A DNA stretch of 64,000 nucleotides from Heyndrickxia vini. Lineage in GTDB: Bacteria > Bacillota > Bacilli > Bacillales > Bacillaceae_C. The position numbers were made by a program, and so were the translations under genes. The stretch's first letter is position 1. Each line of letters begins with the position of its first letter. Shown here piece after piece: positions 9,004 to 17,375 of the stretch. The notes under the pieces were generated by a model that had not been told where the DNA came from, ran no database searches, and worked only from the letters and a program-made list of their open reading frames with translations. The stretch is from assembly GCF_016772275.1 (NCBI RefSeq), contig NZ_CP065425.1, positions 858,001 through 922,000 of the forward strand, given 5' to 3'.

Positions 9004-10155
9004 TTATTTTGGAATAAATGAAGTTTGTGTTTTGTAAGTTTTTCCTTTATATTTCGCCGTTACATCAATTTTTACTCGAAAACTTGTTGAGGCGCGGCTG
9101 ATTTTAACAGGAAGCGACTTCCCAATCTTTCCATTATACGTTGTGTTTTTACTTTTATAATGGAATACGGCTTTGTAGGTGCCAGTTGGAATTCCTTTTA
9201 CAGTTAAATGGATTGTGCTGTATTGTTTTGGTCTTGTGTTATCTAGTTTAGCGAATAATTTATACGAAGATTTTCCCTTAGCGCTTGATTTGGAGGTACT
9301 CGTCGTTGAACTGACTGGTGCGCTATTAAAGGAAAGAGACTTCCCATCTGTTTTTGCAATAATTGTCCCTTGTGTATCTGTTCGAAATACTTTTACCTTA
9401 TTGCTGCCAAGTCTTTTTAAAACAGTAGAGGTTGGGTGTCCATATTGATTCCCTTTTCCAACCGAGATAACAGCATAGGTAGGGTGGACTGCATGTAAAA
9501 ATGCAGAACTTGTGGATGTATTTGCCCCATGGTGTCCAACCTTTAATACGTCTGCCTTCAATGATTGATTTGAATGAATCATATCTGTTTCTGATTTGGT
9601 TTCGGCATCTCCAGTGAATAGAAAGGACTTACTGCCATATGTAAGCTTTAAAACAGCGCTCCAATCGTTCAAATCATTCGTGCTATATGTTTTTACTGGT
9701 GCAATAAACTTGGCCGTCACACCTTTAAGTGGTAATGTCACACCTTTAGTTGCTGATTTGATTTTCACGCCCTCATGTTTAACAGCAGATAAAAAATCTT
9801 TATAAACTTGAGTTGTATGGCTAACTTTCGGTGCATAAACAGATTTTACTTTGAATGCTTTAAGAACTTCATCAAGCCCGCCTGTGTGATCCGCATCCGG
9901 ATGTGTGGATATCATTACATCGATATCTTTTACCTTTTGCTTTTTCAGATAGGTTACGACATCACTGCCATCCCGATTACCCCCATCAATTAAGATATCA
10001 TCACCTGCAGGTGTTTTAATATAAATACTATCCCCTTGATCCACATCAATAAAATGTACATAAAGATTCTTACTTACCCCATGACTCGTGCTAGGAAAGA
10101 TAGCAAAGGAAAGTAATAGAATAAAACTCATTACTAATTTTTGTATTTTCATCAT
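9004..10155 (-). CDS. secreted ComEC/Rec2-like metallo-beta-lactamase-fold hydrolase
   Basis: The 383-residue protein has a signal peptide (about 1-26), then a metallo-beta-lactamase fold like the C-terminal domain of ComEC. Visible motifs are FIDVDQGDSIYI, ILIDGG, the metal site THPDADHTGG (His85, Asp87, Asp89, His90), LFTGDAE and KVGHHGA. After a low-complexity Ser/Thr/Lys linker (about 275-295) the last 90 residues form a separate beta-rich domain. It lacks ComEC's membrane channel, so it is probably an exported hydrolase, perhaps acting on nucleic acid or another phosphodiester. GAAGGAGG precedes ATG 10155. It forms an operon with the DUF3006 gene, and that operon is bracketed by inverted REP palindromes at 8739 and 10274. 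Confidence 0.85.
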   Translation of the reverse strand: MMKIQKLVMSFILLLSFAIFPSTSHGVSKNLYVHFIDVDQGDSIYIKTPAGDDILIDGGNRDGSDVVTYLKKQKVKDIDVMISTHPDADHTGGLDEVLKAFKVKSVYAPKVSHTTQVYKDFLSAVKHEGVKIKSATKGVTLPLKGVTAKFIAPVKTYSTNDLNDWSAVLKLTYGSKSFLFTGDAETKSETDMIHSNQSLKADVLKVGHHGANTSTSSAFLHAVHPTYAVISVGKGNQYGHPTSTVLKRLGSNKVKVFRTDTQGTIIAKTDGKSLSFNSAPVSSTTSTSKSSAKGKSSYKLFAKLDNTRPKQYSTIHLTVKGIPTGTYKAVFHYKSKNTTYNGKIGKSLPVKISRASTSFRVKIDVTAKYKGKTYKTQTSFIPK

Positions 10156-10596
10156 TGTTTCGCCTCCTTCAATAATTTACCACCATCTATAACAAGTGGG
10201 AAGAAGTTTTAACGAAAAATCTGAAAGTGGATAAAATTTCCGTTTTAACCCAAAAACTGAATTTTCCAACCAAGGTGTCAGGTACCACAAAAAGACAATA
10301 GATGAACTTTGTCCTCTGCGTGTGGACAGTTTAGAAAATTAATCCGGTATTCTCTTGCATTGAGGGGAGACAAAATTTATTAAATTATTTGAAGGGTTTT
10401 GATGAATATTGTTGAATAAGTAAAGGGAGGATAAATCTTCTAACCTCTTTATCTCTTCGTTTATTCCATTCGTAGAAAAATTCATTTGCCACCAATCATA
10501 GCATTACCTACAAGCTTTAACCCTTTGTGTTCATATTTTCCAAGCAGACAGTATATTGTAATTTACTTTTTGTTATTTAAAGAAAGGAGATGAAAA
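10156..10596. other. divergent intergenic region between the MBL-fold gene and yifB
   Basis: About 440 bp of AT-rich DNA contains a REP palindrome at 10274-10286 and no convincing gene. It must hold the divergent promoters for the MBL-fold/DUF3006 operon and yifB-dprA. No strong sigma-A boxes or competence (ComK) boxes could be assigned. Confidence 0.4.
10274..10286 (-). repeat. single REP-like palindrome GGTGTCAGGTACC
   Basis: Exact reverse complement of GGTACCTGACACC (20797, 48902). Together with the copy at 8739 in the opposite orientation it flanks the MBL-fold/DUF3006 operon. Confidence 0.75.
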
Positions 10597-12135
10597 ATGG
10601 CTTCAACAGTTTTTACTTTTACACTAACCGGGATTGAAGGGAATATAGTTGAGGTGGAGACAGATATTCTTACTGGTATGCCTTCAGTGTCTATTGTAGG
10701 GCTAGGGGATAAAGCGATTAAAGAAGCGAGAGAGCGTCTTGAAGCAGCTATTTTGCACGCCAATTATCATTTCCCTTTACAACGAGTCATTTTTAATTTG
10801 GCACCGTCTGATATGAAAAAAACAGGCTCTCATTTTGATTTAGCAATGGCAATCGGTCTCCTCATTCGAACAAATCAAATTAAAGCAAATCAAATAGAAC
10901 GGACGGGTTTCATCGGTGAGCTTTCATTAAATTCGTCCATCCGTCCGGTATCAGGTATTTTACCAATGGCAATGAAAGCAAAAGAAGAAAACATTACAAG
11001 ATTGATAGTGGCAAAAGAAAATGTTAAGGAAGCGAGACTAGTTAAAGGGTTAGACGTTTATGGATGTAATACATTAACAGAAGTTGTTTCCCTCCTCAAT
11101 AATGATACACCTCCTTTAATGGAAGAGACTTTAGATTTAGAAGACTCCCAATTTCCAGATACACCATTAGATTTCCAAGATGTAAAAGGACAAGAATGGC
11201 TGATTAATTTTATTACTATCGCGGCAGCTGGAGGTCATAATTTTCTTATGATTGGTCCGCCTGGCTGCGGTAAGTCAATGATATCTATGAGAATTCCATC
11301 AATTTTACCTCCCTTAGCAGAGGAAGAATCACTTGAAGTGATGAAAATATACAGTGTCGCAAATTTATTGAAAAGTAATAATCGGATGATGACGGAGAGA
11401 CCTTTCAGGGCTCCCCACCATAATGCATCAACGAATTCAATTATAGGCGGTGGACCCTTTGCAATGCCTGGTGAAATATCGTTAGCTCATCATGGGGTTT
11501 TGTTTTTAGACGAATTGGGGGAATTTAGCAGAAAGACTTTAGATTCATTAAGGCAGCCATTAGAAGATAAAGCAGTCACAATCTCGCGTGTATGGGGATC
11601 GCATTGCTATCCAGCTAATTTTATGCTCGTTGGTGCGATGAACCCTTGCCCATGTGGTTATTTTGGCCAAAATCGATGCAAATGTACGGATTACGAAGTA
11701 ATGAAATACCGACAAAAATTATCCGGACCGATTTTGGATAGAATGGATATTCAAAAATATGTTGGAATGGTTGATTTTTTTGAAAATGAGACGAAAGGGA
11801 AAAGTTCTAGTGAAATTCGAAAAATAGTTGAGAAGGCAAGAAAAATACAACGGGAACGTTACAAAAATATCCCGTTGATAAATTGTAATGCTCAGCTGAC
11901 CCCTTCTTTAATTCAAACTTTTTGTCAGCTTGACAGAGATTCAAAAAGTCTACTTCGTCAAGCCGCAGAACGTTATTACTATAGCGGACGTGCCATTCAT
12001 AAATTTATCAAAATTGCAAGAACCATTGCAGATCTAGAGGGAGAAGAGAATATTCGTTCTTCACACTTAAGGAAAAGCTTACAAAGCCGCGATATGGAAA
12101 AAGAGAATCAAACATTTATTGGAGGAAAGATATAG
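10597..12135 (+). CDS. yifB: YifB/ComM family Mg-chelatase-like AAA+ ATPase
   Basis: The 512-residue protein has the YifB/ComM layout. An N-terminal Lon-protease-like fold (about 1-170) is followed by an AAA+ module with Walker A GPPGCGKS (about residues 220-227), a GVLFLDELGEF Walker B region and the zinc-ribbon-like NPCPCGYFG segment, then the C-terminal Mg-chelatase-like helical domain. In gamma-proteobacteria ComM is a helicase promoting branch migration in natural transformation; its role in Bacillus is not settled. RBS AAAGGAG precedes ATG 10597. The gene ends 3 bp before dprA, so the two are translationally linked and probably both serve handling of incoming DNA. Confidence 0.9.
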   Translation: MASTVFTFTLTGIEGNIVEVETDILTGMPSVSIVGLGDKAIKEARERLEAAILHANYHFPLQRVIFNLAPSDMKKTGSHFDLAMAIGLLIRTNQIKANQIERTGFIGELSLNSSIRPVSGILPMAMKAKEENITRLIVAKENVKEARLVKGLDVYGCNTLTEVVSLLNNDTPPLMEETLDLEDSQFPDTPLDFQDVKGQEWLINFITIAAAGGHNFLMIGPPGCGKSMISMRIPSILPPLAEEESLEVMKIYSVANLLKSNNRMMTERPFRAPHHNASTNSIIGGGPFAMPGEISLAHHGVLFLDELGEFSRKTLDSLRQPLEDKAVTISRVWGSHCYPANFMLVGAMNPCPCGYFGQNRCKCTDYEVMKYRQKLSGPILDRMDIQKYVGMVDFFENETKGKSSSEIRKIVEKARKIQRERYKNIPLINCNAQLTPSLIQTFCQLDRDSKSLLRQAAERYYYSGRAIHKFIKIARTIADLEGEENIRSSHLRKSLQSRDMEKENQTFIGGKI

Positions 12136-12138
12136 AAA

Positions 12139-13200
12139 ATGGAGATATTTTGGATTTGGTTTAGCTTGTTGAAAAATGTCGGACCTATCACTCAAAAAAG
12201 ATTAATCAGCCATTTTCAAACCCCTAGAAAAATTTACGATGCAACTGAAGAAGAATTGAAAAATGTAAGAGGAATAAGGGAAACGACCATTTCTTCGATT
12301 ATTAATAGTAAAAGTTTGGTTGAATCAGAAAAAATAATGGATCGAATGCTACAAAATAATATTAATTTGTTAACCATTCATGATCGCTTTTATCCGATTC
12401 AGGCAAAGGCCTGTAAGGAATCCCCAGCCATTTTATACTATAAAGGTAATCTAATGGAGTTCCAAACGGCCGTCGCAGTTGTTGGTTCTAGACGGTGTAC
12501 AACTTATGGAAGAAACGTCGCTGAACAGATTGGCGAAAAACTTTCAAGTCTACATATTCCAATTGTGAGTGGATTTGCAAAGGGAATTGACAGCTATGTA
12601 CATGCAGCATGCGTAAAAGAGGACGGATACCCGATTGTCTTTTTGGGAGGAGGAGTAGATATTTGTTATCCGAAAGAACAGCATAGACTCTATGAAAAGA
12701 TAGTGGAATCGGGGTTAATCCTTTCACAGTACCCTCCAGGGACTTTACCAAAGCCAAAGCAATTCCTGCAAAGAAATTCATTAATTAGTGCATGGTCAAG
12801 CGAAGTGATTGTAGTAGAAGCCGGGAAAACCAGTGGTGCTCTATGGACAGCTCGATTTGCAAGAAATCACGGAAAAAGGCTTTTAGCAGTCCCTAATCAA
12901 TTGTATGTGAAAGAAGGCGTCGGTACAAACCAACTACTTGCACAAGGCGCAATCCCATTTATAGGAATTGAAAGTTTAGATGCGGTAAAAAGGATGCGAC
13001 TAAACAATGATCAAAATCTTAAACAAACATTACAATCCCATCCTATTCTCTCCAACTTAACATCACCAACCCCGGTACAAAAACTTGCTTTGCAATTAAA
13101 TATAAATAACGAAGACCTCATGAATGAACTCTTCGAACTCGAACTCCAAGGAAAAGTCACAATCCGTGGAAATATCGTAAAAAAGACAAATACCAAGTGA
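12139..13200 (+). CDS. dprA: DNA processing protein DprA (Smf)
   Basis: DprA loads RecA on single-stranded DNA taken up during transformation. The 353-residue product has an N-terminal HhH/SAM-like segment (about 1-75), then a Rossmann-fold core with VAVVGSRRCTTYGR, SGFAKGIDSYVH, GVDICYPKEH-like and VVEAGKTSGALWTA motifs, and a C-terminal winged-helix domain (about 290-345). Length is normal. The gene follows yifB with 3 bp between stop and start. In many Bacilli dprA lies directly upstream of topA; here the next gene is a RAYT transposase. So either the locus has been rearranged or this is a second dprA copy. Confidence 0.9.
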   Translation: MEIFWIWFSLLKNVGPITQKRLISHFQTPRKIYDATEEELKNVRGIRETTISSIINSKSLVESEKIMDRMLQNNINLLTIHDRFYPIQAKACKESPAILYYKGNLMEFQTAVAVVGSRRCTTYGRNVAEQIGEKLSSLHIPIVSGFAKGIDSYVHAACVKEDGYPIVFLGGGVDICYPKEQHRLYEKIVESGLILSQYPPGTLPKPKQFLQRNSLISAWSSEVIVVEAGKTSGALWTARFARNHGKRLLAVPNQLYVKEGVGTNQLLAQGAIPFIGIESLDAVKRMRLNNDQNLKQTLQSHPILSNLTSPTPVQKLALQLNINNEDLMNELFELELQGKVTIRGNIVKKTNTK

Positions 13201-13237
13201 ATAAAAGTAGAATAAATATACACTAAAATGAATAAAA

Positions 13238-13250
13238 GGTGCCTGACAAC
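13238..13250 (+). repeat. single REP-like palindrome GGTGCCTGACAAC upstream of RAYT
   Basis: The copy is preceded by ATGAATAAAA, exactly as at 17841-17850, so it keeps the family flank. It lies 28 bp upstream of the ATG of the RAYT gene. A single REP next to the transposase gene is the arrangement expected of a founder copy. Confidence 0.75.
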
Positions 13251-13277
13251 ATTTTTCCAATAAAAGGAGGAGGTAGC

Positions 13278-13913
13278 ATGCCTCGTAAACCGCGTATTTG
13301 GTTTGAAGGTGCAAAGTATCATATTACTAGCCGTGGGATAAGGAAAAGTAATTTATTTTTTGATGATTATGACCGCAGTAGGTATTTATATTTTTTACGT
13401 GAGGCGATGGGGAAATTTCCGTTTAAACTTTATACTTATTGTCTAATGACCAATCATATCCATCTTCAAATTGAAACAATGAAGCACCCGCCTGGTGAAA
13501 TTATGAAACAGGTGCACAACAGGTATGCCAAATATTTTAATAATCGGTATGATTTTACCGGTCATGTATTTGAGAGTCGTTACGGGGCGGAACAAATTGA
13601 TCGACCCGATTATGAACTGGAAGTGAATAAATATATTCACTTAAACCCGATTAGGGCGAATATTGTTCAACATTTAGAAGATTATCCATGGAGCAGCTAC
13701 AGAGCATATATGTTAGGAGAAGAAAACTCCCTTGTTTCTACTACTCAAATCTTTTCCTACTTTACAGCTCCCTTCGAAGTAAATTATGCGAAATATTTAA
13801 ACGAGCCATTCAGCTCTATCTTTATTTTACCAACCGGGAAAATAATCCATCTACCAAGGGAAAAGCCATTGCTTCGGAGAATAAAGAAGCGTGATTATAC
13901 CGAAAACTTGTAA
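13278..13913 (+). CDS. REP-associated tyrosine transposase (RAYT), Y1/IS200-like
   Basis: The 211-residue protein belongs to the single-domain HUH Y1 transposase family (transposase_17/RAYT). Visible features are the N-terminal MPRKPRIWFEGAKYHITSRG, the HUH metal motif NHIHLQIE, and the segment with MKQVHNRYAKYFNNRY that carries the candidate catalytic tyrosine; then GHVFESRYGAE and the conserved YIHLNPIRANIV. AAAGGAGGAGG sits 7-8 bp before ATG 13278; an upstream in-frame GTG would start inside the REP copy and is not used. No second ORF, TnpB or IS ends were seen, so this is a stand-alone RAYT rather than an IS200/IS605 element. RAYTs are thought to move or maintain REP palindromes in trans. 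Confidence 0.88.
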   Translation: MPRKPRIWFEGAKYHITSRGIRKSNLFFDDYDRSRYLYFLREAMGKFPFKLYTYCLMTNHIHLQIETMKHPPGEIMKQVHNRYAKYFNNRYDFTGHVFESRYGAEQIDRPDYELEVNKYIHLNPIRANIVQHLEDYPWSSYRAYMLGEENSLVSTTQIFSYFTAPFEVNYAKYLNEPFSSIFILPTGKIIHLPREKPLLRRIKKRDYTENL

Positions 13914-13926
13914 TTGAAATATACTT

Positions 13927-14337
13927 TTACTCTCTTTCGTTCTTCAAAATGGAAATCATATTATTGATGAGTTTCCTTCTTTGTTTATTTGGATAGTTAG
14001 AAATGATACTAAATTCCCTTCTAAGTTCCGTTTCATTTTCAAATAAGTCAATCACTCGTTGCATTTCTGCATCTTCAAACTGTTCCCGGATAATTATGGG
14101 TTCGGGCTCCTTCCCGAACGCAGATTCCGATTCAGACCCACGCATTAAATAAATCAGATGGTTATTTGAAAGATTGGTTACTTTAATAAAATCATCTAGT
14201 ATCTCCGAACTAAGTGCCTGTTTTCCCGTTTCCCATTTTGAAATTTCTGATTGATTACGGCCCATTCTTGCACCGAGTTCCGCTTGGGTTAGATTTAACT
14301 CTTCACGTATAAATTTCAATCGTTCATTAATGGACAT
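13927..14337 (-). CDS. XRE family helix-turn-helix transcriptional regulator
   Basis: The 136-residue protein has an N-terminal Cro/C1-type HTH (about 5-60: LKFIREELNLTQAELGARMG ... SEISKWETGKQ) and an acidic C-terminal region of unknown role. Start ATG 14337 is preferred over an upstream frame extension because TAGGTG lies 5 bp before it and the HTH begins immediately. It is divergent from the unrecognised gene at 14526 and may control it through the 188-bp shared gap. The target is not known. Confidence 0.8.
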   Translation of the reverse strand: MSINERLKFIREELNLTQAELGARMGRNQSEISKWETGKQALSSEILDDFIKVTNLSNNHLIYLMRGSESESAFGKEPEPIIIREQFEDAEMQRVIDLFENETELRREFSIISNYPNKQRRKLINNMISILKNERE

Positions 14338-14525
14338 ACAAACACCTACTATCTCTCTTTTTAATTTTAAGATAGCGGTTTTATTACTAGAAAAAAGCTG
14401 GTATTCTAATTGAGAATATTTATACAAATACTTAATTGGAATAAAATATTAACACTTTTCAATTATATTTTACAATTATACTAAATGTTGCTATATTCCT
14501 AGTATAAAAGTAATAGAAAGGAGAC

Positions 14526-14969
14526 GTGGAGGATATTCTTTTTCATTTTAGAGAAATTTTATCCCATGGACGGAGTGTAAACGGAGACTATCAATTAATT
14601 TGTCATGGAAAAGCAGTTGGTGAGAAACTAGTAAAAGTATATTCTGAGTTTCACTTTCATCACGCCCTTCAAAGTAGTGCTTCATCATCGAAATCATCAT
14701 CAGTGGTAACGATTACACCACTTAAAGAATGGACTTCACTTAAAATTGAAATTTACCACGAAAATTTAGAGAATCAATTAAAGGTTAAACTCGTAGTTGA
14801 CCTAGTCCAAAATAGTATATTTTTTGAAACACAAGATAATATTTCACCATACTTGCTTTCAGGTCTACTATCATGTTTTGGCATAAAAAAGGGGAAACAG
14901 ATTCTTTATTTCACATCACAAATACCGATTCGAAAACGAAGAAAATTAAAAAAACGGCATAACACTTAA
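14526..14969 (+). CDS. hypothetical protein, unrecognised
   Basis: The 147-residue product has no recognised family. The start is GTG 14526, with AAGGAG only 2 bp upstream, and there is no internal methionine to use instead. The protein has a serine-rich stretch (SSASSSKSSS, about residues 50-60) and a very basic tail (RKRRKLKKRHN). No signal peptide or membrane segment is seen. It is divergent from an XRE regulator. Basic tails of this kind can bind nucleic acid, but that is a guess. Confidence 0.55.
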   Translation: MEDILFHFREILSHGRSVNGDYQLICHGKAVGEKLVKVYSEFHFHHALQSSASSSKSSSVVTITPLKEWTSLKIEIYHENLENQLKVKLVVDLVQNSIFFETQDNISPYLLSGLLSCFGIKKGKQILYFTSQIPIRKRRKLKKRHNT

Positions 14970-15065
14970 TAAAAGGAGCGACAAGGAAGATTAATCGCTT
15001 CGCATATGTCAATCAATTTGAGTAGTGCTTCATATTTTTGTTTTGGAAAAAAGTGAAAAAAGTAA

Positions 15066-15094
15066 TTGAAAAATACAATTAATTAGGTTAAACT
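15066..15094 (+). promoter_or_regulatory. sigma-A-like promoter for the MFS leader transcript
   Basis: TTGAAA (15066-15071), a 17-bp spacer and TAAACT (15089-15094) fit a sigma-A promoter. Transcription would start near 15101, about 350 nt before the MFS start codon. Confidence 0.6.
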
Positions 15095-15100
15095 GTTTAC

Positions 15101-15320
15101 ACCAATAAACGAAGGAGTGAACCAAAGGGCGATGAATAACTAATCCTAATTTTTATGAAAACATTCGTTATAGGTACGAAGCATTTTTCAAAAATAGGAT
15201 TAGTCTATACATTTATAAGTTGATGATTGTACAGCCATAGAAAACCGGACTGTACAGATTCCTTTAATGGTTCTAGATGCCCCCCTATTTGAGAAATATG
15301 CAAATAGGGGGTTTTAATTT
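15101..15320 (+). promoter_or_regulatory. structured leader RNA with probable attenuator
   Basis: The leader contains a GAAGGAGTG ribosome-binding-like stretch (15111-15119) and a minimal reading frame ATG AAT AAC TAA at 15132. A long imperfect inverted repeat (15139-15204; ACTAATCCTA against TAGGATTAGT) is followed by a hairpin with TGTACAG/CTGTACA arms (15228-15256) and a strong intrinsic terminator (15281-15320). No gene ends between the promoter and the terminator, so the terminator can only serve the leader itself. This is the layout of an attenuation-controlled resistance pump. It matches no riboswitch class known to me. Confidence 0.6.
15281..15320 (+). terminator. intrinsic terminator inside the MFS leader
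   Basis: CCCCCTATTTG pairs perfectly with CAAATAGGGGG around AGAAATATG, followed by TTTTAATTTT. It lies 131 bp upstream of the MFS start codon and after the candidate promoter at 15066. Confidence 0.85.
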
Positions 15321-15450
15321 TGGGAAACATAGTTTAGTTAGCTGTGACTAGGGAGAAACAGGTTAATTTTATATTGGAAATGAGCATTTTTTCACAGTAT
15401 TTTGCTCATCATCCAACAACAGGACATTTAAATATGAAGAGGAGAATCCT

Positions 15451-16674
15451 ATGGGACAATTATTTAAAAACAAATTTGTTCGAGCTATTTTTATTTCTGC
15501 GTTATTTTTACAGGTAGGTATTTGGGTAAGGAATTTTGCCGTATTACTATTCGTCATGGAAAAAACAAATGGGAATCCATTTGCCGTTTCGATGATTTCC
15601 GTTGCCGAATTTGCGCCAATTTTTATTTTTTCCTTTATAGGAGGAACGTTTGCAGATCGATGGAAACCGAAAAAAACGATGATCTGGTGTGATGTATTAA
15701 GTGCCGTTTCAATTTTTGCCGTTATTTTAGCTCTCGTTTACGGTACGTGGAAAGCCGTTTTCTTCGCTACATTAATTTCATCTATTCTTTCCCAATTTTC
15801 ACAACCTTCCGGAATGAAGTTATTCAAAATGCATTTGAAGGAAGAATTAATTCAGTCAGCGATGTCGATTTATCAAACCATTTTTGCGATTTTTATGATC
15901 TTGGGACCAATACTTGGAACATTTGTATTCCAACAATTTGGCATTGATATTTCCATTACCATCACAGGTGTTGCTTTCCTTTTGTCAGCGGCTGCTTTAA
16001 CGTTGATTCCAGCAGATCATTCAATGGAGAGAGAAGTAAAAACAACAACACTGTGGCAAGAAATGAAAAGTGGTATTCAGTATGTATTAGCTAAAAAGGA
16101 ATTAAAACTACTCGGTATATGTTTTATGGCAGCGGGTCTTGCAATTGGCTTAATTCAACCGCTAAATATTTTTTTAGTAACTGAACGTTTAGGTTTGCAT
16201 AAAGAGAATTTACAATGGCTACTTATGGTGAATGGAGCCGGTATGATTATTGGTGGAGCATTTTCAATGGTCTTTTCGAAAAACACTCCTCCGCAAAAAC
16301 TACTTGTTTTGGGGATGCTAGCTAATGCAATCGGAATGAGTATAGTCGGAGCTTCCACTGTTTTATGGATTACATTAATAGCAGAGTTTGTATGCGGATT
16401 TTTTATGCCGAGCATTCAAATTGGTATTAATACAATGATCCTCCAAAACACGAAAGCCGATTTCATCGGTAGAGTAAATGGAACATTGAGTCCGCTTTTC
16501 ACGGGATCGATGGTTGTAACTATGAGTATAGCCGGCGCATTAAAAGCGCAATGGTCTATCGTTTCCATGTACGAAATTGCAGCTGCGCTCTTTATTATCG
16601 GGTTATTATTTATAGTGCCGCTATACAATAAGGCCGTACCAAAAAGTATGGAAGTTTCAAAAGACAGAGCATAA
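15451..16674 (+). CDS. MFS efflux transporter, EntS/macrolide-efflux-like
   Basis: The 407-residue integral membrane protein has about 12 predicted transmembrane segments. The MFS signature GGTFADRWKPKKTMIW lies between helices 2 and 3 (about residues 64-79). Its overall pattern resembles the MFS_3/EntS and Mef-type exporters, which extrude siderophores or antibiotics; the substrate cannot be told. AGAGGAG lies before ATG 15451. It is a single-gene unit between a leader with an internal terminator and a downstream terminator, suggesting drug-inducible expression. A second 407-residue MFS of the same type is at 50125. Confidence 0.82.
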   Translation: MGQLFKNKFVRAIFISALFLQVGIWVRNFAVLLFVMEKTNGNPFAVSMISVAEFAPIFIFSFIGGTFADRWKPKKTMIWCDVLSAVSIFAVILALVYGTWKAVFFATLISSILSQFSQPSGMKLFKMHLKEELIQSAMSIYQTIFAIFMILGPILGTFVFQQFGIDISITITGVAFLLSAAALTLIPADHSMEREVKTTTLWQEMKSGIQYVLAKKELKLLGICFMAAGLAIGLIQPLNIFLVTERLGLHKENLQWLLMVNGAGMIIGGAFSMVFSKNTPPQKLLVLGMLANAIGMSIVGASTVLWITLIAEFVCGFFMPSIQIGINTMILQNTKADFIGRVNGTLSPLFTGSMVVTMSIAGALKAQWSIVSMYEIAAALFIIGLLFIVPLYNKAVPKSMEVSKDRA

Positions 16675-16690
16675 TCGTAATAATAATGTC

Positions 16691-16724
16691 AAAACCGTGC
16701 AGTTCATACTCGCACGGTTTTTTT
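16691..16724 (+). terminator. terminator after the MFS gene
   Basis: AAACCGTGC and GCACGGTTT form a 9-bp stem around an 11-base loop, followed by TTTTTT. Confidence 0.9.
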
Positions 16725-16768
16725 GGATGAAAAATCGGTCTTTTTATAAGGGGTTTCGCAAAGATGTA

Positions 16769-16870
16769 TTACGTTCTTGATTTTATTTTTGAGTTCAGAC
16801 TAATAGCTCTTAAAATAAAAAGTTTATCTTGAATCGTTAATGACCTCCAACTACGAACTTTGATTTTCAT
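16769..16870 (-). CDS. possible 33-residue ORF or gene remnant
   Basis: AAAGGAGAG lies 6 bp before ATG 16870, a strong translation signal, and the frame gives MKIKVRSWRSLTIQDKLFIL and 13 more residues before TAA. The protein is basic and ends abruptly, so it may be the surviving start of a longer decayed gene. No family was recognised with confidence. Confidence 0.3.
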   Translation of the reverse strand: MKIKVRSWRSLTIQDKLFILRAISLNSKIKSRT

Positions 16871-17375
16871 CTTTAAACTCTCCTTTCTTCCTTTTATTAA
16901 GGACTGTACAATGTAGAGATTTTTAAGATGCCAACTAAACCTTCCATTTGATTCTATTAATATAGTACCGCCATTTTTTTAAAGTGAAACCTTGCAAATA
17001 TCGACATTCTTTCAAGATTGCATTTAACAATTATGGACCTCATCATTCTTTTTAACGACTTCTTTTTGCCCATTTGCATGGCCATTAAATACATATCACA
17101 TACATGATAATGTAAAAACAGCAGACGGAGAACAGGAAGGTAATTCACGTATTTTTGGTTAAAAAGCAAGGAAAATTTTCGAAAATATATAAGTAGATTA
17201 CCGTTTTAAGATTATATTAATTGTATGTTAAGATTTCTTTTTAGGTATATTGTCGTGTGAAAGAATTTTTTGTCCTATTGTTAGAATTATTGTCGAAACT
17301 ATTCCAATTATACTAAAAATTTTACATAATATTTATTAATGTAGTAAATTTGCTCGAAAGTGGGAGAAATGGCCT
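16871..17375. other. gene-poor AT-rich region
   Basis: This 500-bp stretch has no supported gene. A 70-codon open frame on the minus strand (16957-17169) has no RBS and no recognisable product, so it is probably decayed or chance. The region reads as degraded DNA. Confidence 0.4.

Noticed and set aside
13278-13913. A complete IS200/IS605 insertion sequence.
   Set aside because: No element ends, no TnpB and no target-site pattern were found; the protein has RAYT-type features and a REP beside it.
16957-17169. A 70-codon minus-strand frame starting with TTG.
   Set aside because: No RBS, no recognised product, odd composition; probably decayed or chance.
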